The notes beneath the pieces are model-generated. The model saw only the letters and a program-made list of their open reading frames with translations, made no database searches and was not told the DNA's origin. Positions 1 to 6,508 of a stretch of DNA of 8,698 bases are shown one piece after another. Location of the stretch: assembly GCA_023384025.1 (NCBI GenBank), contig JAHDXX010000136.1, forward strand, positions 1 through 8,698. Reading direction: 5' to 3'. A program made the position numbers and the translations under genes. The DNA comes from Sphingomonadaceae bacterium. Lineage in GTDB: Bacteria > Pseudomonadota > Alphaproteobacteria > Sphingomonadales > Sphingomonadaceae. Numbering within the stretch: the first letter of the stretch is position 1; every line of letters starts with the position of its first letter.

Positions 1-557
1 TTGATTCCGAAGGGCAGCTCAACTTCAACCTGCACAGCGCCGATTTCCTCACCGCCCAGCGGGTCCGCGATGCCATCAACGCGCGCTTTCCGGGGGCGGC
101 GCGGATGGTCGATGCCGTGTCGCTGGCCATCGTCATGCCGTTCGGTAACGATGTGCGATCCGCGATGATGGCGGAAATCGAGATGCTCGACGTCACCCCG
201 GCGCAACAGCCTGCGCGGGTGATCGTCAACAGCCGCACCGGGACGGTCGTGATCAACCAGGCGGTGCGGCTCAATCCCGCTGCGATCAGCCATGGCAAGC
301 TCACCATCCGGATCGACGAGAACCCGACCGTGGTCCAGCCCGCGCCCTTGAGCCGCGGCGAGACCGCGCAGGAAGAATCGAGCACCATTACGCTCGAAGA
401 GCAGGGCGGCGGCCTCATCGCCATGCCCGGCGCTGCCTCGCTATCCGACGTGGTTGCGGCGCTCAACCTGCTCGGGGTGGGAGCATCCGATCTCGTGGTG
501 ATCCTTGAGGCATTGCGGCAGGCTGGCGCCTTGCAAGCCGAGATGGTGATCCTGTGA
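1..557 (+). CDS. flgI: Flagellar P-ring protein FlgI (3' end, partial)
   Basis: FlgI forms the P ring, the periplasmic bushing around the flagellar distal rod in the peptidoglycan layer. Only the last 184 codons are present; the first complete codon is at position 3 and the 5' part lies outside the window. The frame reads a DFLTAQRVRDAIN segment, then ARVIVNSRTGTVVI, an AISHGKLTIRIDE stretch, a GETAQEESSTITLEEQGGGL segment and the typical FlgI ending ALRQAGALQAEMVIL. These match the conserved C-terminal half of the family. A Met at 105 is internal, because family homology continues upstream of it to the window edge. The signal peptide expected for this Sec-exported protein is not visible. The stop codon overlaps the flgJ start by 4 nt (GTGA), which suggests translational coupling. 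The identification is firm. Confidence 0.95.
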   Translation, partial: DSEGQLNFNLHSADFLTAQRVRDAINARFPGAARMVDAVSLAIVMPFGNDVRSAMMAEIEMLDVTPAQQPARVIVNSRTGTVVINQAVRLNPAAISHGKLTIRIDENPTVVQPAPLSRGETAQEESSTITLEEQGGGLIAMPGAASLSDVVAALNLLGVGASDLVVILEALRQAGALQAEMVIL

Positions 558-844
558 CGGTCAGCAGCATCTCTTCCGGCACCGCGCCTGCGGCAACCGA
601 CCGCAAGGACCTGCGCGAAGCGGCACAGGCGTTCGAAGCGATCTTCGTGCGCCGCTTGCTTGCATCGGCGCGGGCGGGCTCGATTGCGGACCAGACGCCA
701 TTCAGCGGCCCGGGCCTTGAACAGTTTACCGCCATGCGCGACGAGCATGTCGCGGATGTGGCCTCGCGCAATGGCGGCTTCGGCCTGGCCGCACAGATCG
801 AGCGCCAGCTTGGCGCGATGCTGCGCCAGCAGGAGGGAGGCTAG
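554..844 (+). CDS. flgJ: Rod-binding protein FlgJ, N-terminal domain only
   Basis: This 96-residue protein matches the rod-binding (N-terminal) domain of FlgJ, which caps or scaffolds rod assembly in the periplasm. Residues 23-40 (AAQAFEAIFVRRLLASAR) and 58-82 (FTAMRDEHVADVASRNGGFGLAAQI) match the two conserved blocks. Enterobacterial FlgJ has about 310 residues with a C-terminal muramidase; that domain is absent here, as is usual in alphaproteobacteria, where a separate lytic enzyme opens the peptidoglycan. The GTG start at 554 shares 4 nt with the flgI stop. No strong Shine-Dalgarno precedes it, so translation probably depends on flgI. An alternative name in alphaproteobacteria is CheL-like rod-binding protein. 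Domain assignment is firm; the symbol is by convention. Confidence 0.88.
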   Translation: MTVSSISSGTAPAATDRKDLREAAQAFEAIFVRRLLASARAGSIADQTPFSGPGLEQFTAMRDEHVADVASRNGGFGLAAQIERQLGAMLRQQEGG

Positions 845-847
845 TCC

Positions 848-2191
848 ATGTCGGGCAACCTTCTCCAGATCGGCCAGAGCGGTGCGATGGCGGCCCGGGC
901 AGCGCTCGAGCTGACCGGGCAGAACATCGCCAATGCCGGGAACGCCGACTACGCCCGGCGCAGCCTTTCGCTGGCGGACCTGACTCCGACCGGCTCAGTT
1001 GCCTACACACAGGGCTTCACCTCCGGCAGCGGGGTGCGGATCGACCGCGTTGCGCGGGCGGATTCGGTGCTGCTTTATGCGCAGGCGCGCCAGTCGGGCA
1101 GCGATCTTGCCCGCGCGACCACCGAACTGGCGGGCCTGCGCGAAGCGGAGCAATCGGTCGAGCAGGCGGGCATCTACCCTGCACTGGTCGAATTCGAAGC
1201 AGCCCTTGGTGCCTTGCGCAGCGATCCGCTCAGCCCCTCGCTCCGTGCGGCGGTGGTGGAGCGGGGGCGGGTGCTCGCCGACAGCGTGCGGCTCGGCGAC
1301 AGCGGCCTTGCCGGAGCGATGGAGCGTGGGCGCTTCGAAGCCAGCGCCGGAGTTGCCGCGCTCAACACCGATGCCGGCGAACTGGCGCGTCTCAACGATG
1401 CATTGCTGCGTTCCCGCGATGGCACTTCGGGGCAGGCAGCTTTGCTGGACCGGCGCGATGCCCTGCTCGCGCGGATGGCACAGGCGACCGGCATCACTGT
1501 CGAATATGGCCAGCGCGGCATGGTCGACGTGCGGCTGGGTGACGGCACCGGGCCTTATCTCGTCAGCGGGACCGCGGCCACGGCGCTGGCGAGTGTGGAA
1601 CAGGCAGACGGCACTATCGGGTTCTCGCTCGGCGGATCGCCGGTCGCCCTTACCGGAGGCTCGCTTGCCGGGGCAGGGCAGGCCCTTGCCGCCCAGCGCG
1701 ATGCACGCGCCGGGCTCGATGCGATGGCGCTCAATCTGCTCACTTCAGTCAATACGGCGCAGAGCGCGGGTGTTACCCCCGCCGGGACAAGCGGCTTGCC
1801 ATTCTTCGCCGGTACGGGTGCGCGCGATCTGGCGGTCGTCCTGCCGGACGGTGACGGTCTTGCCACTGCTCCTGCCGGGTCAGGGCCGCAAAGCCGGTCG
1901 ACCGCCAATCTCGATGCCCTGCGCGCCGCGCTTGCCGGACCGGGTGGGCCGACCGCGCAGGCCGATGCCCTGCTTACCGGCCTGTCGCAAGCGGTTGCCG
2001 GGCGCGGTGTGACCCGCGACGTGCTGGCCACCGTTGCTGAAAGCGCGGCCAGAGCGCTGCGCGCGGAAACCGCGGTCGATCTCGATGCCGAAGCGGCAGA
2101 TCTGCTCCGCTTCCAGCAGGCCTTTCAGGCGTCCGGCCGGGTCATCCAGGCTGCGGCCGAGATCTTCGACACGATCCTGGGGATCCGCTGA
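848..2191 (+). CDS. flgK: Flagellar hook-associated protein 1 FlgK
   Basis: FlgK is the first hook-filament junction protein. It is exported by the flagellar type III system and polymerises as one ring of about 11 subunits on the hook tip. The 447 residues carry the conserved N-terminal helix (residues 23-38, TGQNIANAGNADYARR) and the C-terminal D0 helix (residues 410-447, containing EAADLLRFQQAFQASGRVI and ending EIFDTILGIR). The two ends would form the coiled core. The middle is Ala/Gly-rich and shorter than in enterobacterial FlgK (about 547 residues), consistent with a reduced variable surface domain. The ATG at 848 is 3 nt after the flgJ stop and is preceded by a purine-rich AGGAGGGAGG at 831-840, the best Shine-Dalgarno in the flagellar part. 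The stop overlaps the flgL start by one base (TGATG). Confidence 0.95.
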   Translation: MSGNLLQIGQSGAMAARAALELTGQNIANAGNADYARRSLSLADLTPTGSVAYTQGFTSGSGVRIDRVARADSVLLYAQARQSGSDLARATTELAGLREAEQSVEQAGIYPALVEFEAALGALRSDPLSPSLRAAVVERGRVLADSVRLGDSGLAGAMERGRFEASAGVAALNTDAGELARLNDALLRSRDGTSGQAALLDRRDALLARMAQATGITVEYGQRGMVDVRLGDGTGPYLVSGTAATALASVEQADGTIGFSLGGSPVALTGGSLAGAGQALAAQRDARAGLDAMALNLLTSVNTAQSAGVTPAGTSGLPFFAGTGARDLAVVLPDGDGLATAPAGSGPQSRSTANLDALRAALAGPGGPTAQADALLTGLSQAVAGRGVTRDVLATVAESAARALRAETAVDLDAEAADLLRFQQAFQASGRVIQAAAEIFDTILGIR

Positions 2192-3111
2192 TGGCGCTCG
2201 CCGTATCCACGTCGACCCTCGGGTTTCATCGTTCGGCCCAGGCTTATCAGGCTGCCTTGCGCGGCGAAGCCGAGGCGCTGCAACGCCAGGTTGCGACCGG
2301 CGAGCGGCTGGAACGGGCGTCGGATGATCCCGTCGCCGCTGCCCGGCTGCGTGCGCTCGCCCGCGCCGACAGGATCGCCGGGGTCGAGGCAGGCAATGCC
2401 CTGCGCGCCCGGGAAGAGCTTGGCGCGGCGTCTGACCGGATGGACCAGATGGCAAGCACGCTGGTGCGCGCGCGCGAGCTGGCTGTCCTCGCTGCGAATG
2501 GGGCAACCTCTGCTGAAGGGCGGGCGGCAATCGCAACCGAGGTCGCGGCGCTGCGCGAGACCATGCTTTCGCTCGCCAATTCTACCAGCGCAAACGGTGA
2601 ACCGCTGTTCGCGGGGCAGGGTAGCGGGCCGGCATACGTCGAAGCCGCCGACGGCACAGTGACGTACGTCGGGACCACCGATGCGGGCGAGCTCGAAGTC
2701 GGCCCCGGCATCGCGGTGCAGCGCGGACTGGCGGGGCCGGCGATCCTGTCGTTTGACCACGCTGGTGGGCCCAGCGACGCATTTGCCGTGCTCGGCGCGC
2801 TGGAGCAGGGGCTGCGCGGCGGAGCCGGTGACCCGGCCATGGCGGCCCGCGACAGCCTCGTCGGCTTGGATGCCGCGATCGAGACGCTGGGCCGGGGGCA
2901 GGCCGTGGTCGGCACGCGCCTTGCCTGGGTCGACACTGTCGAGACCATCGCCAGCCAGATGGGCGAATCCCGCGCGGTCGAAGCCGCCGATGCGGGAGGG
3001 GCCGATCTCGCCGCCACCATTTCCCGCCTGCAACAGGTCATGACCGCGCTGGAAGCGAGCCAGGCAAGCTATGCCCGCCTCGCTTCGCTCAGCCTGTTCG
3101 ACCGCATCTAG
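2191..3111 (+). CDS. flgL: Flagellar hook-associated protein 3 FlgL
   Basis: FlgL is the second hook-filament junction protein; it sits between FlgK and the flagellin filament. The 306-residue length is close to the enterobacterial protein (about 317). Residues 35-53 (ATGERLERASDDPVAAARL) are the flagellin/FlgL N-terminal signature. The region around residues 125-148 (LANSTSANGEPLFAGQGS) matches the conserved segment that precedes the variable domain. The C-terminus, ASYARLASLSLFDRI, is the typical flagellin-like D0 end. The ATG at 2191 overlaps the flgK stop (TGATG). A weak GGGGA at 2179-2183 lies 7 nt upstream, so coupled or re-initiated translation after flgK is likely. It could be confused with flagellin by its ends alone, but length and position after flgK decide for FlgL. 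Confidence 0.94.
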   Translation: MALAVSTSTLGFHRSAQAYQAALRGEAEALQRQVATGERLERASDDPVAAARLRALARADRIAGVEAGNALRAREELGAASDRMDQMASTLVRARELAVLAANGATSAEGRAAIATEVAALRETMLSLANSTSANGEPLFAGQGSGPAYVEAADGTVTYVGTTDAGELEVGPGIAVQRGLAGPAILSFDHAGGPSDAFAVLGALEQGLRGGAGDPAMAARDSLVGLDAAIETLGRGQAVVGTRLAWVDTVETIASQMGESRAVEAADAGGADLAATISRLQQVMTALEASQASYARLASLSLFDRI

Positions 3112-3132
3112 CACCAAGTTCGAGGACACATC

Positions 3133-3996
3133 ATGTTTGCCGCAATCGGTATCGTTATTCTTCTGGTCATGGTGTTCGGCGGGTTCGTCATCGCCGGAGG
3201 CTCGCTCGGGCCGGTGCTCAAGGCACTGCCGTTCGAAATGCTGATCATCGGTGGTGCGGCGCTGGGCGCAACCGTGATCGGCAACTCGATGCACGAGCTG
3301 AAGCTGCTCGGCGGGGCGATCAAGAAAGTGTTCAAGGGCCCGCGCTTCACCGACCAGGATCATATCGATGCAATTGCCCTGTGCAGCCGCCTGATGAAGC
3401 TGCTGCGCAGCGAAGGCGCGGTGGCGCTGGAAAGCCATGTGACCGAGCCGCAGAACTCGGCGATCTTCTCCGAATACCCGCGCCTGCAAAACGATCCGCC
3501 GGTGTGCAACCTGATCTGCGATGCCTTGACCCTGCTGGTCGTGTCCAGCGGCACGCTGGAAACCCATGCGATCGAGGATGTGATGGACAATGCCATCAAG
3601 AGCGAACTGCACGAGATGGACGAGCCTGCCCACGCGCTTCAGTCGCTGTCAGACGGGCTGCCCGCGCTCGGGATTGTTGCGGCGGTGCTGGGGGTGATCA
3701 AGACCATGGGCTCGATCGACGAGCCGCCGTCAGTGCTGGGGGGCATGATCGGCTCGGCGCTGGTCGGCACGTTCCTGGGCGTGCTGCTGGCCTACGGCTT
3801 TGTCGGGCCGATGGCCGGGCGGCTGAAGCAGGTTAACGCGCACGACCAGCAGATCTACCATTCGATCAAGCAGGTGATCATTGCTTCGCTCCACGGCTAT
3901 CCGCAGCCGCTGGTGCTGGAAGCGGCCCGTTCCGGCCTCCCGCCTGCCCATCGCCCGCGCCTGACCGACCTGCTCGACATGATGCGGGGGCGGTGA
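3133..3996 (+). CDS. motA: Flagellar motor stator protein MotA
   Basis: MotA is the inner-membrane stator subunit that, with MotB, couples proton flow to rotor torque. The 287 residues align closely with Escherichia coli MotA (295). Charged residues R92 and E100 in the cytoplasmic loop correspond to R90 and E98, which contact FliG. P177 (in LPALGIVAAVLGVIKTM) and P226 (in GTFLGVLLAYGFVGP) correspond to P173 and P222. Hydrophobic segments are visible at about residues 2-21, 34-51, 178-192 and 203-224, the expected four. The ATG at 3133 follows GAGGA (3122-3126) with a 6-nt spacer. The gap after flgL is only 21 nt, so no separate promoter is apparent. The residues I could align are those of the proton-driven E. 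coli-type stator, but ion specificity is inferred. Confidence 0.96.
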   Translation: MFAAIGIVILLVMVFGGFVIAGGSLGPVLKALPFEMLIIGGAALGATVIGNSMHELKLLGGAIKKVFKGPRFTDQDHIDAIALCSRLMKLLRSEGAVALESHVTEPQNSAIFSEYPRLQNDPPVCNLICDALTLLVVSSGTLETHAIEDVMDNAIKSELHEMDEPAHALQSLSDGLPALGIVAAVLGVIKTMGSIDEPPSVLGGMIGSALVGTFLGVLLAYGFVGPMAGRLKQVNAHDQQIYHSIKQVIIASLHGYPQPLVLEAARSGLPPAHRPRLTDLLDMMRGR

Positions 3997-3997
3997 G

Positions 3998-4894
3998 GTG
4001 ACGCTGGAGACGATGATCGATACCGGCGACGCGGTTCCGCCCTCGTCGGCCGACATTCCCCATGCCGCCGGGCCTGCGCCGGTGATCGTGCGCAAGGTCA
4101 CGATCGTTGCCGGCGGGCACCATGGCGGGGCGTGGAAGGTTGCCTATGCCGACTTTGTCACTGCAATGATGGCGTTCTTCCTGCTGCTGTGGCTGCTCGG
4201 CGCCACCACCGAGGACCAGCGCAAGGGGCTGGCCGACTATTTTACCCCGACCCTGGTCAAGATGCGCGAGAACAGTGCCGGGTCAGACGGCATGCTCGGC
4301 GGATCGTCGATCACCGATGTCGACAACTATCCCAACCGGCAGGGCCAGACCGGCAACCAGGCGATCACCATCCCGCGCAGCGCACGCGGCGGGCCGGAGA
4401 AGGACGGTTCAGCCAGCGCGGAGGAAGCCGAAGCGCGCCGCGCCGCCTTGCAGGCACGGATCGAGCAGAGCCTGCGCGCCCGGTCTGACTTGCGCCGTCT
4501 GGTGCGGCAGGTGCGCGTGGTCAGCACCCGGCGCGGGGTGCGGATCGACCTGATGGACGATGCCGACTTTTCCATGTTCGCGCTTGGCACCACGGTGCTG
4601 GTGCCCGAAGCACGGGAGCTGGTGCGGGTGGTGGCGGAAACGCTGGTGGACGACCCGGCCCAGCTGGTCGTGCGGGGCCATACCGATGCCCTGCCGTGGC
4701 GAGCCGGAGCGGGCGCGAGCAACTGGTCGCTGTCGGCAGGGCGAGCCGAGGCGACCCGGCAGGAACTGCGTCGGCACGGGATTGCGGAAAGCCGGTTCGA
4801 GCGAATCGAAGGCGTGGCCGAGCGTGAACCGCTCGTACCGGATAACCCGGCTGACCCGCGCAACCGGCGGATGTCGCTGCTGGTGCTGGATTAA
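3998..4894 (+). CDS. motB: Flagellar motor stator protein MotB
   Basis: MotB pairs with MotA and anchors the stator to peptidoglycan. The 298 residues have a basic cytoplasmic N-terminus, one membrane segment (residues about 47-69, WKVAYADFVTAMMAFFLLLW) and a periplasmic OmpA-like domain. D52 in YADF corresponds to the proton-carrying D32 of E. coli MotB. The OmpA-like part (about 185-298) contains VRGHTDALPW, SNWSLSAGRAEATRQEL and the end DPRNRRMSLLVLD, which match the peptidoglycan-binding motifs. The protein stops right after this domain and lacks the enterobacterial C-terminal tail. The start is GTG at 3998, 1 nt after the motA stop, with GGGGG at 3986-3990. An ATG at 4013 would trim five residues but its GGAG is too close. 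The stop overlaps that of the convergent gene. Confidence 0.95.
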   Translation: MTLETMIDTGDAVPPSSADIPHAAGPAPVIVRKVTIVAGGHHGGAWKVAYADFVTAMMAFFLLLWLLGATTEDQRKGLADYFTPTLVKMRENSAGSDGMLGGSSITDVDNYPNRQGQTGNQAITIPRSARGGPEKDGSASAEEAEARRAALQARIEQSLRARSDLRRLVRQVRVVSTRRGVRIDLMDDADFSMFALGTTVLVPEARELVRVVAETLVDDPAQLVVRGHTDALPWRAGAGASNWSLSAGRAEATRQELRRHGIAESRFERIEGVAEREPLVPDNPADPRNRRMSLLVLD

Positions 4895-5166
4895 TTCTTG
4901 CGGAGACGTTTTCGGCGCGCCTCGCTGCGGCGGTAGAGAAAACCGGCCAGCGCGCCAGTGCCGACCACCGCCGCGACCGGGGCAGCGATCAGCATGGCCT
5001 TGCCTTTCTTCTTGCGCGGCGGCTCAGGAAGCGCGGGCGGGCCGAACAGCCGGTCAGTGCCGCGGCGGATGGCGTAGGCTCCGGCTTTCAAGGCAAGGTC
5101 GGTCACCATGGCAGCCACCGCCGGATTGGCGAGCAGCCCTTTCCTGCCGGTGCCGCCTTCCGCCAT
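4891..5166 (-). CDS. Small single-pass membrane protein of unknown function, downstream of sspB
   Basis: I do not recognise this 91-residue protein. Residues 1-35 form an Ala-rich, probably helical stretch (LLANPAVAAMVTDLALKAG). A short proline-rich link (GPPALPEPP, 42-50) and a basic RKKKGK (51-56) follow. Residues about 57-78 are hydrophobic (AMLIAAPVAAVVGTGALAG within them), and the C-terminus is strongly basic (RRSEARRKRLRKN). The pattern suggests a single membrane anchor, but both flanks are basic, so the positive-inside rule does not give a clear orientation. The ATG is 7 nt after the sspB stop, so the two are probably co-transcribed; I see no strong Shine-Dalgarno. Codon use resembles the neighbours, which supports a real gene. 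Its stop codon overlaps the motB stop. Confidence 0.7.
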   Translation of the reverse strand: MAEGGTGRKGLLANPAVAAMVTDLALKAGAYAIRRGTDRLFGPPALPEPPRKKKGKAMLIAAPVAAVVGTGALAGFLYRRSEARRKRLRKN

Positions 5167-5173
5167 CGCAGGG

Positions 5174-5662
5174 CTACTTCTTGCGCCCGAAATCGACGGT
5201 CACGACATTGGAGCCGTCACCGGGGCTGACCGGGCCGTCAGGCGTGTCGTTTTCCGCGTCGTCGTGGGCTTCGGGCGCCATGTCGGCCACGCTGGCCTGG
5301 AACTGGAGCCCGAAATCGACCGCCGGGTCGACGAATGCGGTGATCGCGGCAAACGGGATTTCCAGCTTGCTCGGCACCTGGTTGAAGCTGAGACCGACTT
5401 CGAACCCGTGCTCGGTCACCGCGAGATCCCAGAACTTGTTCTGCAGAACGATCGTCATCTCGTCGGGGAAACGTTCGTGGAGGTGCGCCGGGATGCGGAC
5501 GCCTGGGGCAGCGGTCTTGAAGGTGATATAGAAATGATGGTTGCCCGGCAGGGTGCCGCCGGTCCGCTCGACTTCGCCCAGCACGCGGCCAACGACGGCG
5601 CGCAGTGCCTCCTGCACGATTTCGTCGTAGGGGATCAGGCTGTCGGGGGCGGTGTCGCTCAT
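5174..5662 (-). CDS. sspB: ClpXP adaptor, stringent starvation protein B homologue (SspB)
   Basis: SspB delivers ssrA-tagged and other substrates to the ClpXP protease in the cytoplasm. The 162 residues match the alphaproteobacterial SspB form. The folded substrate-binding domain covers about residues 10-125, with HHFYITFKT (42-50), GVRIPAHLHERFPDEMTIVLQ (54-74 region), FWDLAVTEHGFEVGLSF and a LEIPFAAITAFVDPAVDFGL stretch. An acidic, flexible linker (126-150, rich in D, E, P and G) leads to a short C-terminal VVTVDFGRKK, in the position of the ClpX-docking tail. The ATG at 5660-5662 lies about 7 nt from a candidate promoter and lacks a Shine-Dalgarno. It diverges from hisB and is followed by a small membrane-protein gene. 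The family call is confident; the ClpX-tail assignment is inferred from position and resemblance. Confidence 0.92.
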   Translation of the reverse strand: MSDTAPDSLIPYDEIVQEALRAVVGRVLGEVERTGGTLPGNHHFYITFKTAAPGVRIPAHLHERFPDEMTIVLQNKFWDLAVTEHGFEVGLSFNQVPSKLEIPFAAITAFVDPAVDFGLQFQASVADMAPEAHDDAENDTPDGPVSPGDGSNVVTVDFGRKK

Positions 5663-5669
5663 GCGCCGC

Positions 5670-5698
5670 TAGGTGGCGGCGCAGCGGCGCGCGGTCAA
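5670..5698 (-). promoter_or_regulatory. Candidate sigma70-type promoter for sspB
   Basis: On the minus strand TTGACC (5698-5693) and CACCTA (5675-5670) are separated by 17 nt. The -35 is good and the -10 is weak. The -10 ends only 7 nt before the sspB ATG at 5662, so the transcript would begin at or within a base or two of the start codon. No Shine-Dalgarno is seen, which agrees with a leaderless mRNA. This is a sequence match only. Confidence 0.4.
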
Positions 5699-5709
5699 GC
5701 GCAGAATGC

Positions 5710-5737
5710 TTGCGCAGGCGTGCTTTGGGCCTATAGC
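5710..5737 (+). promoter_or_regulatory. Candidate sigma70-type promoter for hisB
   Basis: TTGCGC (5710-5715) and TATAGC (5732-5737) are separated by 16 nt. The -10 ends 9 nt before the hisB ATG at 5747, so the expected transcription start falls about 2-4 nt upstream of the ATG. The intervening GCGCGGCCATC has no Shine-Dalgarno, consistent with a leaderless transcript. There is no room for a his leader peptide or attenuator. Confidence 0.5.
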
Positions 5738-5746
5738 GCGGCCATC

Positions 5747-6340
5747 ATGCGAACAGGCCGGATTGAGCGCAACACCGCGGAAACGAAGATCCTCGTCGAG
5801 GTCAATCTCGACGGGACGGGTGTCTACAGCATCAGCACGGGGATCGGCTTTCTCGACCATATGGTCGAGCAATTCAGCCGCCATTCGCTGATCGACGTGA
5901 CGATGAAGGTCGAGGGCGACCTGCATGTCGATCAGCACCACACCACCGAAGACAGCGCCCTGGCGCTGGGCCAGGCGCTGGCGCAGGCACTCGGCGACAA
6001 GGGCGGGATCGGGCGCTACGGTGCGGCCTATTCGCCGATGGACGAGACGCTCAGCCGGGTCGCGTTGGATATTTCCGGGCGGCCCTACCTCGTATGGCGG
6101 GCGGGCTTCACCCAGATGCGGCTGGGCGAATGGGATACCGAGCTGATCGAGCACTGGTTCCACTCGGTCGCGCAGACCTGCGGCCTCACGCTGCACATCG
6201 AGCTGCTCTACGGCAGCAACAACCACCATATCTGCGAAAGCATCTACAAGGGCTTCGCCCGCGCAATGCGGCAGGCAGTCGAGCTCGACCCGCGCAAGGG
6301 CGGGGCGATCCCCAGCACCAAGGGGCAGCTCGGTGGGTAG
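5747..6340 (+). CDS. hisB: Imidazoleglycerol-phosphate dehydratase HisB
   Basis: HisB converts imidazole-glycerol phosphate to imidazole-acetol phosphate, a middle step of histidine synthesis, using two manganese ions per active site. The 197 residues match the monofunctional bacterial enzyme; there is no histidinol-phosphatase fusion as in enterobacteria. Metal-binding and family motifs are visible: FLDHM (35-39), DQHHTTED (62-69), EHWFHS (135-140), NNHHICES (158-165) and the C-terminal PSTKGQLGG. The ATG at 5747 starts the canonical MRTGRIERNTAET. The same frame is open back to 5108, but that part lies antisense to sspB and has no family similarity. A GTG at 5720 is less likely because it precedes the -10. 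hisB is first in the his operon and is followed by a palindromic repeat that separates it from hisH. Confidence 0.96.
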   Translation: MRTGRIERNTAETKILVEVNLDGTGVYSISTGIGFLDHMVEQFSRHSLIDVTMKVEGDLHVDQHHTTEDSALALGQALAQALGDKGGIGRYGAAYSPMDETLSRVALDISGRPYLVWRAGFTQMRLGEWDTELIEHWFHSVAQTCGLTLHIELLYGSNNHHICESIYKGFARAMRQAVELDPRKGGAIPSTKGQLGG

Positions 6341-6351
6341 GGCACCTCAGA

Positions 6352-6505
6352 TCCTCCCCGTTTTCACAAAGTGCAAACGGGGAGGGGGACCGTTCGCGAA
6401 GCGAATGGTGGAGGGGTATCGCCCCGCCTGCAGGTTGCGCCATTCCCCCTCCGTCAGCCGCTTCGCGGCTGCCACCTCCCCATCTGGCGTCGCACGACGG
6501 GGAGG
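6352..6505 (+). repeat. Palindromic intergenic element A (hisB/hisH gap)
   Basis: This is the first and most divergent of three related elements. The left arm has an 11-bp stem CCTCCCCGTTT (6353-6363) with AAACGGGGAGG (6375-6385), then a second hairpin ACCGTTCGC-GAA-GCGAATGGT (6389-6409, one G.T pair), then GGAGGGG (6410-6416). After a spacer, CCCCTCC (6446-6452) pairs with that GGAGGGG, followed by CAGCCGC-TTC-GCGGCTG (6455-6471) and CCTCCCC (6475-6481) with GGGGAGG (6499-6505). The right arm differs in layout from copies B and C, as if it were a variant subtype. No GANTC site is present. It occupies most of the 168-nt gap. Confidence 0.88.
6475..6505 (+). promoter_or_regulatory. Hairpin containing the hisH ribosome-binding site
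   Basis: GGGGAGG (6499-6505) is the only good Shine-Dalgarno before the hisH ATG at 6509, although the 3-nt spacer is short. It is exactly complementary to CCTCCCC (6475-6481) 17 nt upstream, so the site can be buried in a 7-bp stem that is the outer end of element A. A GTCG/CGAC pair (6489-6492, 6495-6498) can extend the structure inside the loop. Confidence 0.55.
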
Positions 6506-6508
6506 CTC

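Noticed and set aside
999..2012. Long plus-strand frame inside flgK and similar frames in flgL, motB and hisA
   Set aside because: They overlap genes with complete family motifs and have the Arg/Pro/Ser-rich composition of out-of-frame GC-rich coding DNA.
2125..3633. A 502-codon open frame on the minus strand across flgL and motA
   Set aside because: It lies antisense to flgL and motA, which have clear family motifs. Its composition (rich in R, H, Q and G, no motifs) is typical of a GC-rich shadow frame.
4013..4015. ATG at 4013 as the motB start
   Set aside because: The GGAGA before it is only 2 nt away. The GTG at 3998 has GGGGG 7 nt upstream and sits 1 nt after the motA stop, matching the coupled style of this operon. 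A five-residue difference remains uncertain.
5108..5746. Upstream extension of the hisB frame, which would give a 410-residue protein
   Set aside because: The added part is antisense to sspB and has no family similarity. The canonical HisB N-terminus begins at the ATG at 5747, right after a good -10 sequence.
5663..5746. Histidine-rich leader peptide and attenuator before hisB
   Set aside because: The gap is only 84 nt, the candidate promoter is next to the ATG, and no run of His codons is present.
6371..6508. Upstream extension of the hisH frame from GTG at 6371
   Set aside because: It is translation of the palindromic element. Family alignment begins at the ATG at 6509, next to the Shine-Dalgarno.
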